A DNA stretch of 64,000 bases from JBBIPA01 sp963775935 (GCA_963775935.1 CAVZKR010000006.1:1-64000); one strand, 5' to 3'. Counted from the stretch's first letter, positions 38,381 to 48,526 are shown. Notes: generated by a model from the letters alone, not told the origin. A program made the numbers and translations.

Positions 38381-39568
38381 TTAATACAGTGAATGTTTCC
38401 GTGCAATTTTCTTGAAGCCAGCTATGCAACCTTCCAGAGTTTTGCCGGTAACGCAATAGGCAATACGGAAGTAGCCAGGGGTGCCAAAGCTGCGTCCAGG
38501 TACAACAAGAACATTATGTTCTAGTAGTTCTCTGGTAAATGTTAATTCGTTTTCGAGAGGAGATTTAGGGAACATGTAGAAAGCGCCTTGTGGTTTCACC
38601 AGGGAATAGCCCATCTCGCTGAGACGACTGTAGAGAAAATCTCTCTTCTTTTGATAATCAGATATGGGGACTGTTGTATCTTGCAGATTGCGAATAACGT
38701 GTTGCATCAAAGCTGGAGCATTGACGAACCCCAAAACTCGATTACTGAAGATAAAACCTCCTATTAGTTCATCATGCTGGATACAATTGGGGTGGATGGC
38801 AATAAAACCGATACGTTCCCCGGGAAGTGCCAGGTCTTTGGAGTGAGAGTAGGCAACTATACTCCGAGTATAATGATGGAAAACCTGAGGATAAATTAGA
38901 TCATCGTAGATAATTTTTCGGTATGCCTCGTCACTTATCAGGAAAATTGTCGCTGAGTATTCTTTCTCCTTCTTCTGGAGCAGTTTGCCTAATAAACCAA
39001 TGAACTTTGCACTATAGACGACGCCGGTTGGGTTGTTTGGCGAATTTATTATAACTGCCTTTGTTTTAGCAGTGATAGCCTTTTCCAGTGCATTAAGATC
39101 TGGTATAAACTTTTCATCTGTAGGTACTACTTTTGTGATTCCGCCGTGATTATCGATGTAATTATCATATTCCAGAAAATACGGGGAAAAGACGATGACC
39201 TCCTCAGCAGGATTTAATAAGGTCTTTAATATCACATTGATAGCTCCGGCAGCACCACAGGTCATGACGATGTTATTCATGGTGAATTTAATACTAGTTT
39301 CCTTTGACAATTGTGCGGCTACAGCAGCCCTGGTGTCAGCATAGCCGGCGTTCTCCATGTATCTATGCATTCCTGCTATAGGACTGTTTGCCAGACTTTT
39401 CAGTTCTACCTTAAATTCAGGTGGTGGTTCAATAATGGGGTTGCCAATGGAGAGATCAAAAACCTTGTCCTCGCCGTAGCGCTTTTTGAGGATAGTGCCC
39501 TCTTCGAACATCCTCCTTATCGCTGAACCATCAACCATCCTCCTCTGGACATTCTCAGAAATTGACAT
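38381..39568 (-). CDS. Class I/II aminotransferase, aromatic/aspartate type
   Basis: PLP enzyme that swaps amino groups between amino acids and 2-oxoacids. ATG 39568 is chosen because AGGAG precedes it, giving about 395 residues and the normal start MSISENVQRR; a longer upstream frame is not needed. Motifs: SIGNPIIEPP near 43, NSPNNPTGVVYS, SDEAYRKIIYDD, the Schiff-base Lys in AYSHSKDLALPGERIGF and the late Arg in PGYFRIAYC. It overlaps the iorB end by 14 bases, indicating coupling. With IorAB the likely path is aromatic amino acid to aryl-pyruvate to arylacetyl-CoA. Confidence 0.9.
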   Translation of the reverse strand: MSISENVQRRMVDGSAIRRMFEEGTILKKRYGEDKVFDLSIGNPIIEPPPEFKVELKSLANSPIAGMHRYMENAGYADTRAAVAAQLSKETSIKFTMNNIVMTCGAAGAINVILKTLLNPAEEVIVFSPYFLEYDNYIDNHGGITKVVPTDEKFIPDLNALEKAITAKTKAVIINSPNNPTGVVYSAKFIGLLGKLLQKKEKEYSATIFLISDEAYRKIIYDDLIYPQVFHHYTRSIVAYSHSKDLALPGERIGFIAIHPNCIQHDELIGGFIFSNRVLGFVNAPALMQHVIRNLQDTTVPISDYQKKRDFLYSRLSEMGYSLVKPQGAFYMFPKSPLENELTFTRELLEHNVLVVPGRSFGTPGYFRIAYCVTGKTLEGCIAGFKKIARKHSLY

Positions 39569-40151
39569 GAGGAGACTCCTTCCTACCCTGTTCAAAAGCC
39601 CTGCTATTAACGTCCAGGATTTTCGCTGGCAGCATGCTCGCAAGACAATTCTGCCATAGTTGAATTCCGATAGACAGGAATGATGATATGCATCCCAACA
39701 TGAATATATTCAATGTTCTAATGTCACCAAGAGCCTTTGCCTTGCTTGTTCCATCAATAAAAAGGACTCTGTTTGTCTGCTGTTTCAGTATTTTCTCAAT
39801 AGCTATATTACTGGGGTAGTGGCTAGTTGCTAAACTTACAGATAACGGAGGTATTGCGTGGTCATTAATAACCGCTAAGCCACCAGATTTGAGGTACGGT
39901 GTCCATCTGGCCGCTTCCAGTTTCTCAAATGCCACCAGTATATCCGCTTCGCCTTCTTTGATGAGTGGTGACCAGATACGATCAGCTATCCTGACATGGC
40001 TTACTACACTGCCCCCACGTTGTGCCATGCCTATGGTATCTGTCTTCTTAACATCATAACCAGCAGCAATCGACGCTGCGCCCAGTATATCGCTTGCCAG
40101 AATAATTCCCTGGCCACCCACACCTACAAGCAGTATGTCTTGTTTCTTCAT
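39555..40151 (-). CDS. iorB: Indolepyruvate ferredoxin oxidoreductase, beta subunit
   Basis: Gamma-domain-type subunit of the 2-oxoacid:ferredoxin oxidoreductase. ATG 40151 gives MKKQDILLVGVGGQGIILASD; a longer frame reaches into iorA but is unlikely. It also has DTIGMAQRGGSVVSHVRIADR near 42-62, diagnostic for IorB. About 198 residues. It starts two bases after the iorA stop. The partner alpha subunit holds the thiamine site and clusters. Confidence 0.93.
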   Translation of the reverse strand: MKKQDILLVGVGGQGIILASDILGAASIAAGYDVKKTDTIGMAQRGGSVVSHVRIADRIWSPLIKEGEADILVAFEKLEAARWTPYLKSGGLAVINDHAIPPLSVSLATSHYPSNIAIEKILKQQTNRVLFIDGTSKAKALGDIRTLNIFMLGCISSFLSIGIQLWQNCLASMLPAKILDVNSRAFEQGRKESPHVNF

Positions 40152-40153
40152 CG

Positions 40154-41974
40154 TTATTTCTTTATCTCGGAGTTCGATACTGAGCTTATCGCTCGTTTGG
40201 GACAAATCTGTTGACAAATGGTACACACATCTCCGACACACATAGTAGTGTCAATGCAAATATGTTCGTTTTCCTTTTGAATAGCTCCGCATCCGAGCAT
40301 GAGGCACGTGCCGCACTGGTCACATTTTTCAACATCAATGACGCTGGGAGATGTGCGCTTCTTCAACCGTACCGAGCAATCGCCTCGAACTATGATAACG
40401 GAAAGCTCAGGATTGTCGAGGGAGCTTTTTAGCGCAGTTCTGATAGCTTTCATATCGAAAGCATCCACTACCTTAACATCACTCACACCAATGCCCCGGA
40501 CTAGATTCTCCAGTATGGTTGCTTTTGTCTTTTTACCCTGTGCCGAAACACCGGTACCAGGATGGTCCTGGTGTCCGGTCATGGCGGTGGTGCCGTTATC
40601 AAGGATGACGATTGTTATCTGTCCCTGATTATAAACTGCATTTACTACCCCGGTAATGCCGGAATGTATAAATGTTGAATCTCCAATGACTGCAACAATT
40701 TTGGTTGTTACGCCTGCTTTTTCCATCCCCAACGCTTGCCCGATGCCAGCACCCATACAAGCTGTTGTGTCGAGTACACAGAGTGGTGGAAAGGCACCTA
40801 ATGTATAACAACCGATATCTCCGGTTATAATCAATTTAGATTCTTTTTGCGCCTTGCTATCTGCGTTTAGCAGTTTTGCTCTTTGTCCCAGAGTACTTAG
40901 TACAAAATATACTCCGGTGTGAGGGCATCCGGGGCAAAGAAGTGGAGGTCGTGCTGGCAGTTCGGTTGGCATAGATATTACCTGTTTTTGTTGAGTAGCT
41001 TTAGGTATTAACCCATAGTCCACTGCTGCATTTTCAACGATAAGTGGATTCAGCTCTCCAATCCTTGGGATAAACTCTTTTCCACTTACTTTTATTCCCA
41101 TAGCCTGTATACTCTCTTGGAGAAATGGGTCGAGTTCTTCGATAACAATAAGCTTATCTACTTTTTCAGCAAATTGGTGAATCAGGTTATGAGGCAAGGG
41201 ATGGACCATGCCGAGTTTTAAAAATGAAGCGTTAGGGAAAATTTCTCGGGCATATTGATAAGCAACTCCACTGCTGATAATCCCCAGGCTTTGTTCCTGC
41301 CATATTATCTGGTTATAAGGAAAGGTTTCAGCATAAGTTCCTAATTTGACCAATCGCTCTTCGACTACTGGACGCCTGAGCTTAGCGTAAACGGGCAGCA
41401 TCACGTACTTCTGTACGTTATGTTTAAATACAGGTTGTTTTATCATAGGTCTGCTCTTGTTTACATCGACTACGGATTTGGAATGTGAAATGCGAGTCGT
41501 AGTGCGCAATAGTACCGGAGTATCGAACTGCTCGCTGATATCAAAAGCAAGAGCTATGAGCTCGTAAGCTTCCTGGCTGTCGCTGGGTTCTAGCAGGGGA
41601 ACTTTTGCAAACTTGGCATACAGGCGATTGTCCTGTTCATCCTGCGAGCTGTGTATTCCCGGGTCATCAGCACAGACAATAACCATTCCGCCGTTGACGC
41701 CAGTAATTGAAGCAGCCATAAAAGGATCGATGGCTACATTCAGCCCCACATGTTTCATCGATACCATAGAGCGGACACCGGCATAAGAAGCCCCCAGCCC
41801 AACCTCCATAGCTACCTTTTCGTTTGTCGACCATTCAGCATAGACGCCTTCAAATTTGGAAAATGATTCCAATATTTCGGTACTTGGCGTGCCCGGATAC
41901 GCGGTAGCTACCTTGACGCCAGCATGATAAGCACCCAAAGCTATAGCTTCATTACCGGAGAGTAGTTTTTTCAT
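40154..41974 (-). CDS. iorA: Indolepyruvate ferredoxin oxidoreductase, alpha subunit
   Basis: Oxidatively decarboxylates aryl pyruvates to aryl-acetyl-CoA and reduces ferredoxin. The 606-residue protein opens with LLSGNEAIALGAYHAGVKVA and YPGTPSTEILESF. The thiamine site is GDIGCYTLGAFPPL and GDSTFIHSGITGVVNAVYN with DNGTTAMTGHQDHPGTG (about 415-475). The C-terminus is a two-cluster ferredoxin domain with eight Cys (CDQCGTCLMLGC and later CVGDVCTICQQIC). It is intact, of normal length, and heads the iorA-iorB-aminotransferase-thioesterase set. Confidence 0.96.
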   Translation of the reverse strand: MKKLLSGNEAIALGAYHAGVKVATAYPGTPSTEILESFSKFEGVYAEWSTNEKVAMEVGLGASYAGVRSMVSMKHVGLNVAIDPFMAASITGVNGGMVIVCADDPGIHSSQDEQDNRLYAKFAKVPLLEPSDSQEAYELIALAFDISEQFDTPVLLRTTTRISHSKSVVDVNKSRPMIKQPVFKHNVQKYVMLPVYAKLRRPVVEERLVKLGTYAETFPYNQIIWQEQSLGIISSGVAYQYAREIFPNASFLKLGMVHPLPHNLIHQFAEKVDKLIVIEELDPFLQESIQAMGIKVSGKEFIPRIGELNPLIVENAAVDYGLIPKATQQKQVISMPTELPARPPLLCPGCPHTGVYFVLSTLGQRAKLLNADSKAQKESKLIITGDIGCYTLGAFPPLCVLDTTACMGAGIGQALGMEKAGVTTKIVAVIGDSTFIHSGITGVVNAVYNQGQITIVILDNGTTAMTGHQDHPGTGVSAQGKKTKATILENLVRGIGVSDVKVVDAFDMKAIRTALKSSLDNPELSVIIVRGDCSVRLKKRTSPSVIDVEKCDQCGTCLMLGCGAIQKENEHICIDTTMCVGDVCTICQQICPKRAISSVSNSEIKK

Positions 41975-42091
41975 CGTTACATCTGACTACAATAGAACTA
42001 AGAGTTTCACGGTTTAAGTTCAATGTTGCTGTCATTAAATAATCGAGTAATCATAATATCTCACTCAGGTTGTCGTCAAGTTGAAATGGAG

Positions 42092-42542
42092 TTAAGTATG
42101 AAGCTTTTTTATCCAGGCTGGTGTTTTAGTTTTTGCGGGTGAGTCAGAATAGGGGATATAAGGTTTGATATCAAGAACAGGAGTTCCATCTAAGGCATCA
42201 AGTCCTTTAACTTTTATAACATTGGCCGTGGCACTCCAGTACTTTGAACTACGGTTAAGCCAATGGGATTGGGACGTGCTGGACTACGAGTGGCAAAGAC
42301 GCCGACCAGAGGGAGGTCCTTTCGTTTTCTGGGGTGGACTTTCAGCACTGCTCGCTTTGATGGCAAAATCTGGTTCATCCAGTAGAGGACAATGATATGG
42401 GAAAAGCCATCTATCTGTTCCAGTGCCTGTTCATACTTCTTTATTAATTATTATTTCTGAGACAACTGTTTCCCAATCGCCTTCTTGTGGTTCTTTGATG
42501 CTGTTTTTGACAGTGCCAATTGGTCTGCATATTTATCTTCAT
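42092..42542 (-). pseudogene. trmO: tRNA (adenine-N6) methyltransferase TrmO (TsaA/YaeB), decayed
   Basis: About 150 codons of the TrmO N-terminal domain, broken across frames, so no single long frame is visible. Segments on the minus strand: PIGTVKNSIKEPQEGDWE, then IDGFSHIIVLYWMNQ, then RKDLPLVGVFATRSPARP followed by NPIGLTVV, then KVKGLDALDGTPVLDIKPYI followed by PYSDS. The ATRSP-RPNPIGLT and LDGTPVLDIKPYIPYSD blocks are family hallmarks. At least three one-base shifts are needed to join them (after the start region, near 42440 and near 42230). Homologues methylate t6A37 in tRNA-Thr. It lies between iorA and the homocitrate-synthase-like gene. Confidence 0.75.
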
Positions 42543-42562
42543 AATGAGTATCGCAAACTTTT

Positions 42563-43798
42563 TTACGGTGGCGTTAATGTCAATAGTTTTCTGGCGATTT
42601 GAGGATATTTAGCAATGAAAAGCAGTTCCTCTTCGACCAATGGCTTTTGCGCTTCGACATTAGCAAATCGTACTAATTCCAGGATTTTGTCTGCTTCGGC
42701 AGCATCTTTGAATGATATCTCTATTTTCCCCATTATATGACTGAATCCAGATATACCTCCATATTCGCCGGAACATATTTCTCTACCAGTCTCTACTTTA
42801 TCAGGTTCGCCTCTGCCTAATTCTTCAAAGCTGTAGAGCTCGTAATTACTGGGATCTTTTAATACACCATCGGCATGAATGCCTGAGGCATGGGCAAAGG
42901 CATTGGCTCCGACACCAGGCTGGTTTAAGGGAATGGGAACTCCGAAGGCATAACTCGCATATTTGGCAATTTTCCATGCCTTGGAGAGGTCAATAGTCAT
43001 ATCGAGTTGATAGTTCTGGGCAAAATTCTTAGACTTGAGTAAAGCTAGAATTGTCGCTACAAGATCAGCGTTTCCAGCTCTCTCGCCAATACCATTAATT
43101 GTGGTATTAATGTAGGCATCCTGTCCACTATCTATGGCTCCTTTTGCACCCGCTATGGAATTAGCTACCGCCATACCAAGGTCACCATGACAATGAACCT
43201 CTATGGGCATGGCTACGGCTTTAGCGAGAGCTTTGACGGCTTCATATATGCTGAAGGGATTATCATAGCCCAGAGTATCGCAGTATCTAAGTCTATGTGC
43301 ACCGTGTGCTTTCGCTGCTGAGGCGAACTTAATCAAATATTCCAGCTCTGTTCGCGACGCATCCTCAGCATTGACACCTATGCTCTCCGCACCGAGCGAT
43401 ACTGCAGCATCCACGGCATCGGTCATCATCTTAATAATGTCGTCCTCTGATTTTCTCCCCCTGAACTTGCCCTGTATCATCTGATTGGAAGTGGAGATGG
43501 AGAGATTAAGATGTTTTATGGTTGGAGCAAGCTTGAAAGCTGTGGTTACATCTTTGATTTCTGCTCGTATCCAGCCACCCAATCGGATTGGTTTCAAGAC
43601 ACCCATCTCGGCAAGTTCCAGATTAGCCTGCAGGTAATTTGATTCGTGTTTCGTGGTGGGGAAACCAAATTCAGATTGAAAGACCCCCATGTCGTTGAGA
43701 TACTTGTTAATCATCGTTTTGGCAAGCTTGGATAGACCGAGCTTTGCCGTCTGCACTCCATCGCGATTTGTTACATCTATAATGTAAATCTTAGCCAT
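42563..43798 (-). CDS. Homocitrate synthase/2-isopropylmalate synthase-like enzyme
   Basis: DRE-TIM metallolyase of 411 residues that condenses acetyl-CoA (or a relative) with a 2-oxoacid. The first strand has IIDVTNRDGVQTAKLGL, with the Arg-Asp and Gln of the family (RDGxQ). The metal site is VHCHGDLGMAVANSIAGAKGAID (about 199-221) and NTTINGIGERAGNADL follows. The C-terminus has no LeuA-type regulatory domain, so it is closer to NifV/homocitrate or citramalate-like enzymes. In anaerobic Chloroflexota a Re-citrate synthase of this fold is also possible. No nif genes are present. Which oxoacid it uses cannot be told from the sequence. Confidence 0.8.
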   Translation of the reverse strand: MAKIYIIDVTNRDGVQTAKLGLSKLAKTMINKYLNDMGVFQSEFGFPTTKHESNYLQANLELAEMGVLKPIRLGGWIRAEIKDVTTAFKLAPTIKHLNLSISTSNQMIQGKFRGRKSEDDIIKMMTDAVDAAVSLGAESIGVNAEDASRTELEYLIKFASAAKAHGAHRLRYCDTLGYDNPFSIYEAVKALAKAVAMPIEVHCHGDLGMAVANSIAGAKGAIDSGQDAYINTTINGIGERAGNADLVATILALLKSKNFAQNYQLDMTIDLSKAWKIAKYASYAFGVPIPLNQPGVGANAFAHASGIHADGVLKDPSNYELYSFEELGRGEPDKVETGREICSGEYGGISGFSHIMGKIEISFKDAAEADKILELVRFANVEAQKPLVEEELLFIAKYPQIARKLLTLTPP

Positions 43799-43831
43799 AA
43801 CTCACTTCCCTCGTAGAATACTCACAATCGA

Positions 43832-43853
43832 ATTATAGTCAGGAGAAACCTGA
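43832..43853 (-). promoter_or_regulatory. Possible -10 box and operator of the homocitrate-synthase-like gene
   Basis: A perfect TATAAT on the minus strand (43832-43837) lies about 34 bases before the ATG. A palindrome TCAGG-TTTCT-CCTGA (43839-43853) fills the spacer just upstream, where a repressor could block the polymerase. No good -35 box was found. Confidence 0.35.
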
Positions 43854-44007
43854 TAGATTAAGTATATCGAATGGTAAATTCAAAAGTAAAATTTTTACTT
43901 ATTTGTTCCAACACTATTTTTTTGATGAGCCTTGTCTTTTGAAATGTAGAAATACAATAAGTAAGACAGAATTTGTAAATTTGATGACTTATACGCGGGG
44001 AAATATT

Positions 44008-44053
44008 TGGTATGCCGTTAGGGAATCGAACCCTAGACACCCTGATTAAAAGG
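44008..44053 (-). other. tRNA 3'-end fragment, probable integration scar
   Basis: The minus strand shows a T arm (TAGGG-TTCGATT-CCCTA), a 7-base acceptor strand and an encoded CCA, preceded by an anticodon-arm-like segment. The 5' half that should pair with the acceptor is absent upstream, so this is not a complete tRNA gene. tRNA 3' ends are the usual attachment cores of integrative elements. The surrounding 43.8-44.25 kb stretch holds no gene. Confidence 0.6.
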
Positions 44054-44250
44054 CACGCTGAGTATTTTGCCTGACAACAGATTCATGCCCTAGTCAAAGC
44101 CTGAAGCTGCTCATCAACTAGGCAGTAGGTCTATAATTACTCCTCTTGTCATTATTATTGCATCAACTCTGAAAATCTGCAAATTGTGTGATATTAGTGT
44201 GAGCACAGTGTGACCTAGTTGATATGACGACTTAGGAGATCGGTTTTAGT

Positions 44251-44517
44251 GGATTTTATATAGAGGTTCAATCCTTCCACAAGACGATACTGGATGAGTT
44301 TTATTCTATCGCCTTCCGCAAGAAGATATACCGCAGCATGGAAGAGATACAGGAAGATGCTGACAAGTGGATCGAGGAGTATAATACGGAGCGCACACAC
44401 TCGGGAAAATACTGCTTTGGTAAGACACTATGGCAAACGTTTCTGGATAGTAAACATCTAGCAGACGAGAAAATGTTGGATAAGTTACAAGCGGTCGAAG
44501 ATCCTACTGTCAGATAG
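44251..44517 (+). pseudogene. IS481/IS3-like transposase C-terminal fragment
   Basis: 88 codons ending in TAG, read from GFYIEVQSFHKTILDEFY through AFRKKIYRSMEE, IEEYNTERTHSGKYCFGKTL and WQTFLDSKH. The catalytic Glu region (here E of VQSFHKT context) and the YN-x-ER-x-H-x-GK tail are typical of rve-type transposases. The start and both catalytic Asp residues are missing, so it is a dead remnant. It lies between the tRNA scar and the accessory island. Confidence 0.75.
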
Positions 44518-44613
44518 GTTGCCACTGTCAGATGAAGTCCTGTCTACTATAGTATATTCCAATTTATACCTTTTCTACATTATTTCATCTTATTATTGCT
44601 CCATGATTTGGAG

Positions 44614-45369
44614 TTACTCGTCATCCATAGTATTAAGGGTCATCTGCTCAAAATCAGTAGATTTGAGTATGAGTTTGCTTCGGCCGATACTCTCGACAGG
44701 TACCTGCGTCACATCAGTAACTTTGCTAAAAACATCAGGTAGCAAGTCGTTATCGTCTGAAATTCTCACTCGCCATAGTTCCAGCGTTCTCTTCCAATCC
44801 CACGGCACAATCTGCTTCTTAGAATCAGAAGGCTTGAAAACAACAGATGGTTTGGTAATTGAAGAATCAGGCATATCATCAACGCGATCTATCTCACCAT
44901 ACTTTTTCCTTAGTTCATCAAGAGGACCGAATTCAAGTGCTCGCAATGAACAGCTCAGAACACAAATAGGTTTCTTCCCATCCTCTAAACGGTCAATACA
45001 CATATTACATTTTGACATTGTCAAACCAAGCTGTTCCCCACTAAATTGCGGCACCCCATACGGACATGCCTGCCAGCATTTCCGTTCGCCTTTGCACTTG
45101 CCAGCATTGACCAGAACCGCACCATACTTCTCTTCTTTATAAATAGCTCCATTAGGACAAGCTTTAACACATACAGGATTCTGGCAGTGCAAACACATGA
45201 TCGGTAGAATGTGTACCCTGATATCAGGAAAGGAACCTTTCTCCCATTGAAAAACCCTTAACCACTTCACAGGGCTCGGTGATATATTGTGCCATTGCTT
45301 GCAGGCAATAACACAGGCTTGACAACCAATGCAGCGACTTAAATCTATAAAAAAACCGAACTGTTTCAC
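44614..45369 (-). CDS. Four-cluster ferredoxin-type subunit of a molybdopterin oxidoreductase
   Basis: DmsB/PhsB-like electron-transfer subunit, 251 residues. Cys groups: CIGCQACVIACKQW (near 15), CLHCQNPVCVKACPNGA (near 60), CKGERKCWQACPYGV (near 93) and CNMCIDRLEDGKKPICVLSC (near 120). The Trp in the third group suggests that one cluster differs from the rest. The C-terminal 90 residues (after GEIDRVDDMPDSS) have no family match that I recognise. Its ATG overlaps the last four bases of the catalytic-subunit gene, a coupled pair, although that partner is broken. No membrane anchor subunit is visible. Confidence 0.88.
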   Translation of the reverse strand: MKQFGFFIDLSRCIGCQACVIACKQWHNISPSPVKWLRVFQWEKGSFPDIRVHILPIMCLHCQNPVCVKACPNGAIYKEEKYGAVLVNAGKCKGERKCWQACPYGVPQFSGEQLGLTMSKCNMCIDRLEDGKKPICVLSCSLRALEFGPLDELRKKYGEIDRVDDMPDSSITKPSVVFKPSDSKKQIVPWDWKRTLELWRVRISDDNDLLPDVFSKVTDVTQVPVESIGRSKLILKSTDFEQMTLNTMDDE

Positions 45370-47828
45370 GGTCTTTTGCCTTTATATTTTTCTATTTGTA
45401 CTAGATTGGTCGCCCTCGCCGGCGCCAGACAACTGTCGAACTCACCACCAAGCAATGTTGATGGTGAAGCACCGAAATCAATACCTTCCTTATCGAACAT
45501 AATACCCCCCCCAGCATGAATAAGAACCGTCCCCGGCATCATCCTCTGGGTAACATACGCAGGCATAACTACTTTGCCTCTATCATTGTAAGCCAGAATC
45601 AGGTCATTATCCCTAATACCTCTTGCTTTGGCATCGACCACATTTACCCAAACCCGATGCCGATAAACATGGTTCCGTAACCATGAATGCTCCCAGAAAA
45701 GGTAGTGCACGCGGTACCGCGAGTGGGAAGTCAGCAAAAACAATGGATATTTTTTGGTAAGCGAATCATCCATACCCCTTGCCATTGCCCTGTAGGTAGG
45801 ATATGGTGTCATATCACCCCAATCAGCCGGTAAATTATCATATAAACGGCCGAGGAAATCAAAATGCTCGCCCTTGCCCCTATTGTTTTCATCAGCAACA
45901 TAGCTGAGAGTAGAGCTCTATCTTACCTGAGCCAGTTCGGAAAGGTTTACCTCTTTTAATCTGCTCGTCCCATCCTGTGAACGGCTTATCATCCTATTCA
46001 TCGCAGTTGATAAATTTCCCTCTGGTGAATTCTTCCCATGGTGCCACATCGACACCCTGCTTTTTATAATAGTCAACCACACGATGATAGGTATCCTTCA
46101 GATATCTCTCCCAATCGCTTTCCAAATTATCGTCGTTCGTGTAATAGCTGAATAATTGATGCGGATCGATGCCTAGCTTTTCAGCAAGCTTGAGATAAAC
46201 CCAGTCCCAGGACTTCACTTCGCCCGGCGGATTAACTACACCAGGGCAGTAATTTATACATTCGAAGGTGCCATACGGTGCACTTCTGGTTATCGCTTTT
46301 TCTTCCCACATCGGGTCTCGCGCTGGAAGAATAATATCGGCGTATTTTGCTGTAGCTGTCATAATACTATGCATGTAAACAATAAATTCCATCTTTTCAA
46401 ATGCTTTTACCTGGTCATTTGAAGAGTCACACGCCGTGACAAGATGATCGGAACCATGAGGTTTACTGCCACCACCCCAAAAAACCATCTTGGGATTAAA
46501 TTCATTGAGGTATGATGGATTAGCTTTCCACCCCACCATCCTCCTGTACTCCTTTTCGTCTAGTTCTCCTCTCCTCACCTTATCGAGAAGAAGCACAGCT
46601 TGAGCCCAATAGTGGCCACGGTATAACTTAGGTACACGGTACGGGCTCCGGAGGTCCCTGCGAGGAGCCATATGAACTGACCGGAATAACACGCGAGGGT
46701 CCTGGATGCATTGCTGGGCCAGCTCCCGGAGTACCCCAGTAGCCCATCATAGCCTGCAGTGCAGCAAACGTGGTTACGGTCTGCTCGCCATCACTCTTGC
46801 GGCTCAGGCTCCAGTGTGCCCATAGCCAGGCAGGTTTCATTGTCCCGATCAATCGCGCCAATGCCTCGATAGTTTCCGCAGGGACCGCACACTCGCCTTC
46901 TGCCCATTCCGGCGTCTTAGCAATGCCATCTTCAAGCCCCAGCACATAATCTCTGCCACTTCTCAAAGCCCACAGGTTCCACAAATTTCGCCACAAAATC
47001 CTTATTCCAAAGTTCTTCTTGGAAGAGAACATATGCCATTGCCATGAACATAGCACGGTCAGTCCCCGGTTTTATCGGTATCCATTGGTCGGCTAACACC
47101 TCTGCAGCAACGCTGTACCTGGGATCAATCATGATAACCGGTTTACCTCTTTCCCTGGCAAGTTTTATAAACCAGGCAAACTGATGCGCAGGTCCCTGAT
47201 GTCCCACCGTTGGGTCACAACCCCATAGCACAATTATCTTGGCATTAGCGAGCATGTCTGCTGCCGAACTTGATGACCATTGCTCCAGGTCCCACCCTTT
47301 TTCTCCTGCGATGAGATGTGCCATCAATCTAGCTGCATCATAGGAACACCAGCCCCAGCTACCAACTCCAGCACCCCAGAAGGAAAAAAGGCGTTCCAAA
47401 GTGTCATTAGACGAGTATGGCGTTATGATAGAATAAGGTCCATATTTTTCTCTCGTTTTCTTCATGGTATCAGCGATAGTGGACAAGGCTTCGTCCCAGG
47501 ATATCCTGACATATTTCCTTTCACCGCGTTGACTACCAGGTTCCCTTTTTAATGGATAGAGAATGCGTTCAGGATGGTAAATATAGTGATGAAACGCCAG
47601 TCCCATAGTGCATGGCCTTCTCTGTAGGCGGATCTTCAGGAGGTCCTGTTCAGATAATACTTCGTCTTCGCGCCCTACATTGGTGTTATAGCGATCATCC
47701 GGCTCAACTGCGACAACTTTTCCATCCTGGACATGAGCCTTAAGTACACACTGCATATTACCACCACAATTACATTGGCATGTTGTATAAACCGTTCGAT
47801 TCTCAACAGACATTATATTATCCTTCAC
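45366..47828 (-). pseudogene. Molybdopterin oxidoreductase catalytic subunit (DMSO reductase family), multiply broken
   Basis: About 820 codons, the right length for a full catalytic subunit. The N-terminus has the [4Fe-4S] motif CQCNCGGNMQC, then YVRISWDEALSTIADTM and LWGCDPTVGHQGPAHQFAWF. Lesions: an extra base near 46955 (joining EKW to RDYVLGLEDG), another near 46640 (joining PPEP to YRVPKLY), an in-frame TAG at 45994-45996 after NCDE, and a shift near 45908 (ELYS to SYVADEN). The last part has VRVWVNVVDAKARGI-type cofactor-binding residues. Four separate lesions make real decay more likely than error. The start is ATG 47828 or, five codons on, ATG 47813. Confidence 0.85.
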
Positions 47829-47996
47829 CTGTCCTTAATTCTTCGCTATTAATAGTTTAGTTTCCTAAAACCAGCTAGTTAATCTCAATTTATGATATCT
47901 TCCATCTCTTTCACCATCGAATATGTGAAATTTGTAAAATATATTGTATGCGAGCTACTAGTTGACTTCAAGGACACCTATGCCAATAGGCTGAGT

Positions 47997-48491
47997 TTAT
48001 AACTCTCGTACTGGGCAATTAACCACTTTCTTTCGTAAGTCACCTGCTTCGGGCGAAATTACTACCAGTAATAACGGTTTCTTAACGTTCCTGTAGATTA
48101 CCGGCATGTGCTGCAAATTCTTCGGGACGAAGATAAGCGATGAAGTGCTAAATGTAAGTTTATCAGCTTCGTCTCCCTCACCTAGCCAAAATTCGATGTC
48201 AGCCCCCAGGTCATTTGGGTCATCTTTATTAGTCCCCAAAAAAAGAAACATTTCATCACAATCATGTTTATGCGGTGGCTTCTCTGGAGTCGCTCCCATA
48301 GCAGTGTCTTTCCATATCCACATAAATTCAACCATATGGTTGATCCCTTCGATAGGCTTACCCGCCTCTAAAAACATATATGGTGGCGCAGTTCTACTAT
48401 TCTCTACCGTAGCCCAGGCTGCCACACTGACACGATGCTGAGATCGAGTTGGTTCCCTCACAATATACTTCTCGTATCTCGATTCTGCCAT
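47997..48491 (-). CDS. Cupin-domain protein
   Basis: 164 residues with a single cupin barrel. The metal-binding motif is PPHKHDCDEMFLFLGTN (about 72-88), giving two His and one Glu, and the second motif has LIFVPKNLQHMPVIYRNV with the fourth His. No signal peptide. Cupins in aromatic degradation islands can be dioxygenases, isomerases, decarboxylases or sensors, and nothing here decides between them. It lies between the broken oxidoreductase and the amidohydrolase and probably shares their transcript. Confidence 0.75.
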   Translation of the reverse strand: MAESRYEKYIVREPTRSQHRVSVAAWATVENSRTAPPYMFLEAGKPIEGINHMVEFMWIWKDTAMGATPEKPPHKHDCDEMFLFLGTNKDDPNDLGADIEFWLGEGDEADKLTFSTSSLIFVPKNLQHMPVIYRNVKKPLLLVVISPEAGDLRKKVVNCPVREL

Positions 48492-48526
48492 TTCTTTATA
48501 CCTCCTTTTTATGCCATTTGCCAGGG

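Noticed and set aside
42165..42395. A plus-strand reading frame between iorA and the homocitrate-synthase-like gene
   Set aside because: It is the shadow of the trmO pseudogene on the other strand.
44008..44110. A complete tRNA gene
   Set aside because: The T arm and CCA are good, but no 5' acceptor strand or D arm pairs with it within the needed distance.
45994..45996. TAG in the oxidoreductase as a recoded amino acid
   Set aside because: The TAG is not in a catalytic motif, and the same gene has three frameshifts, so decay is simpler. Selenocysteine would need TGA.
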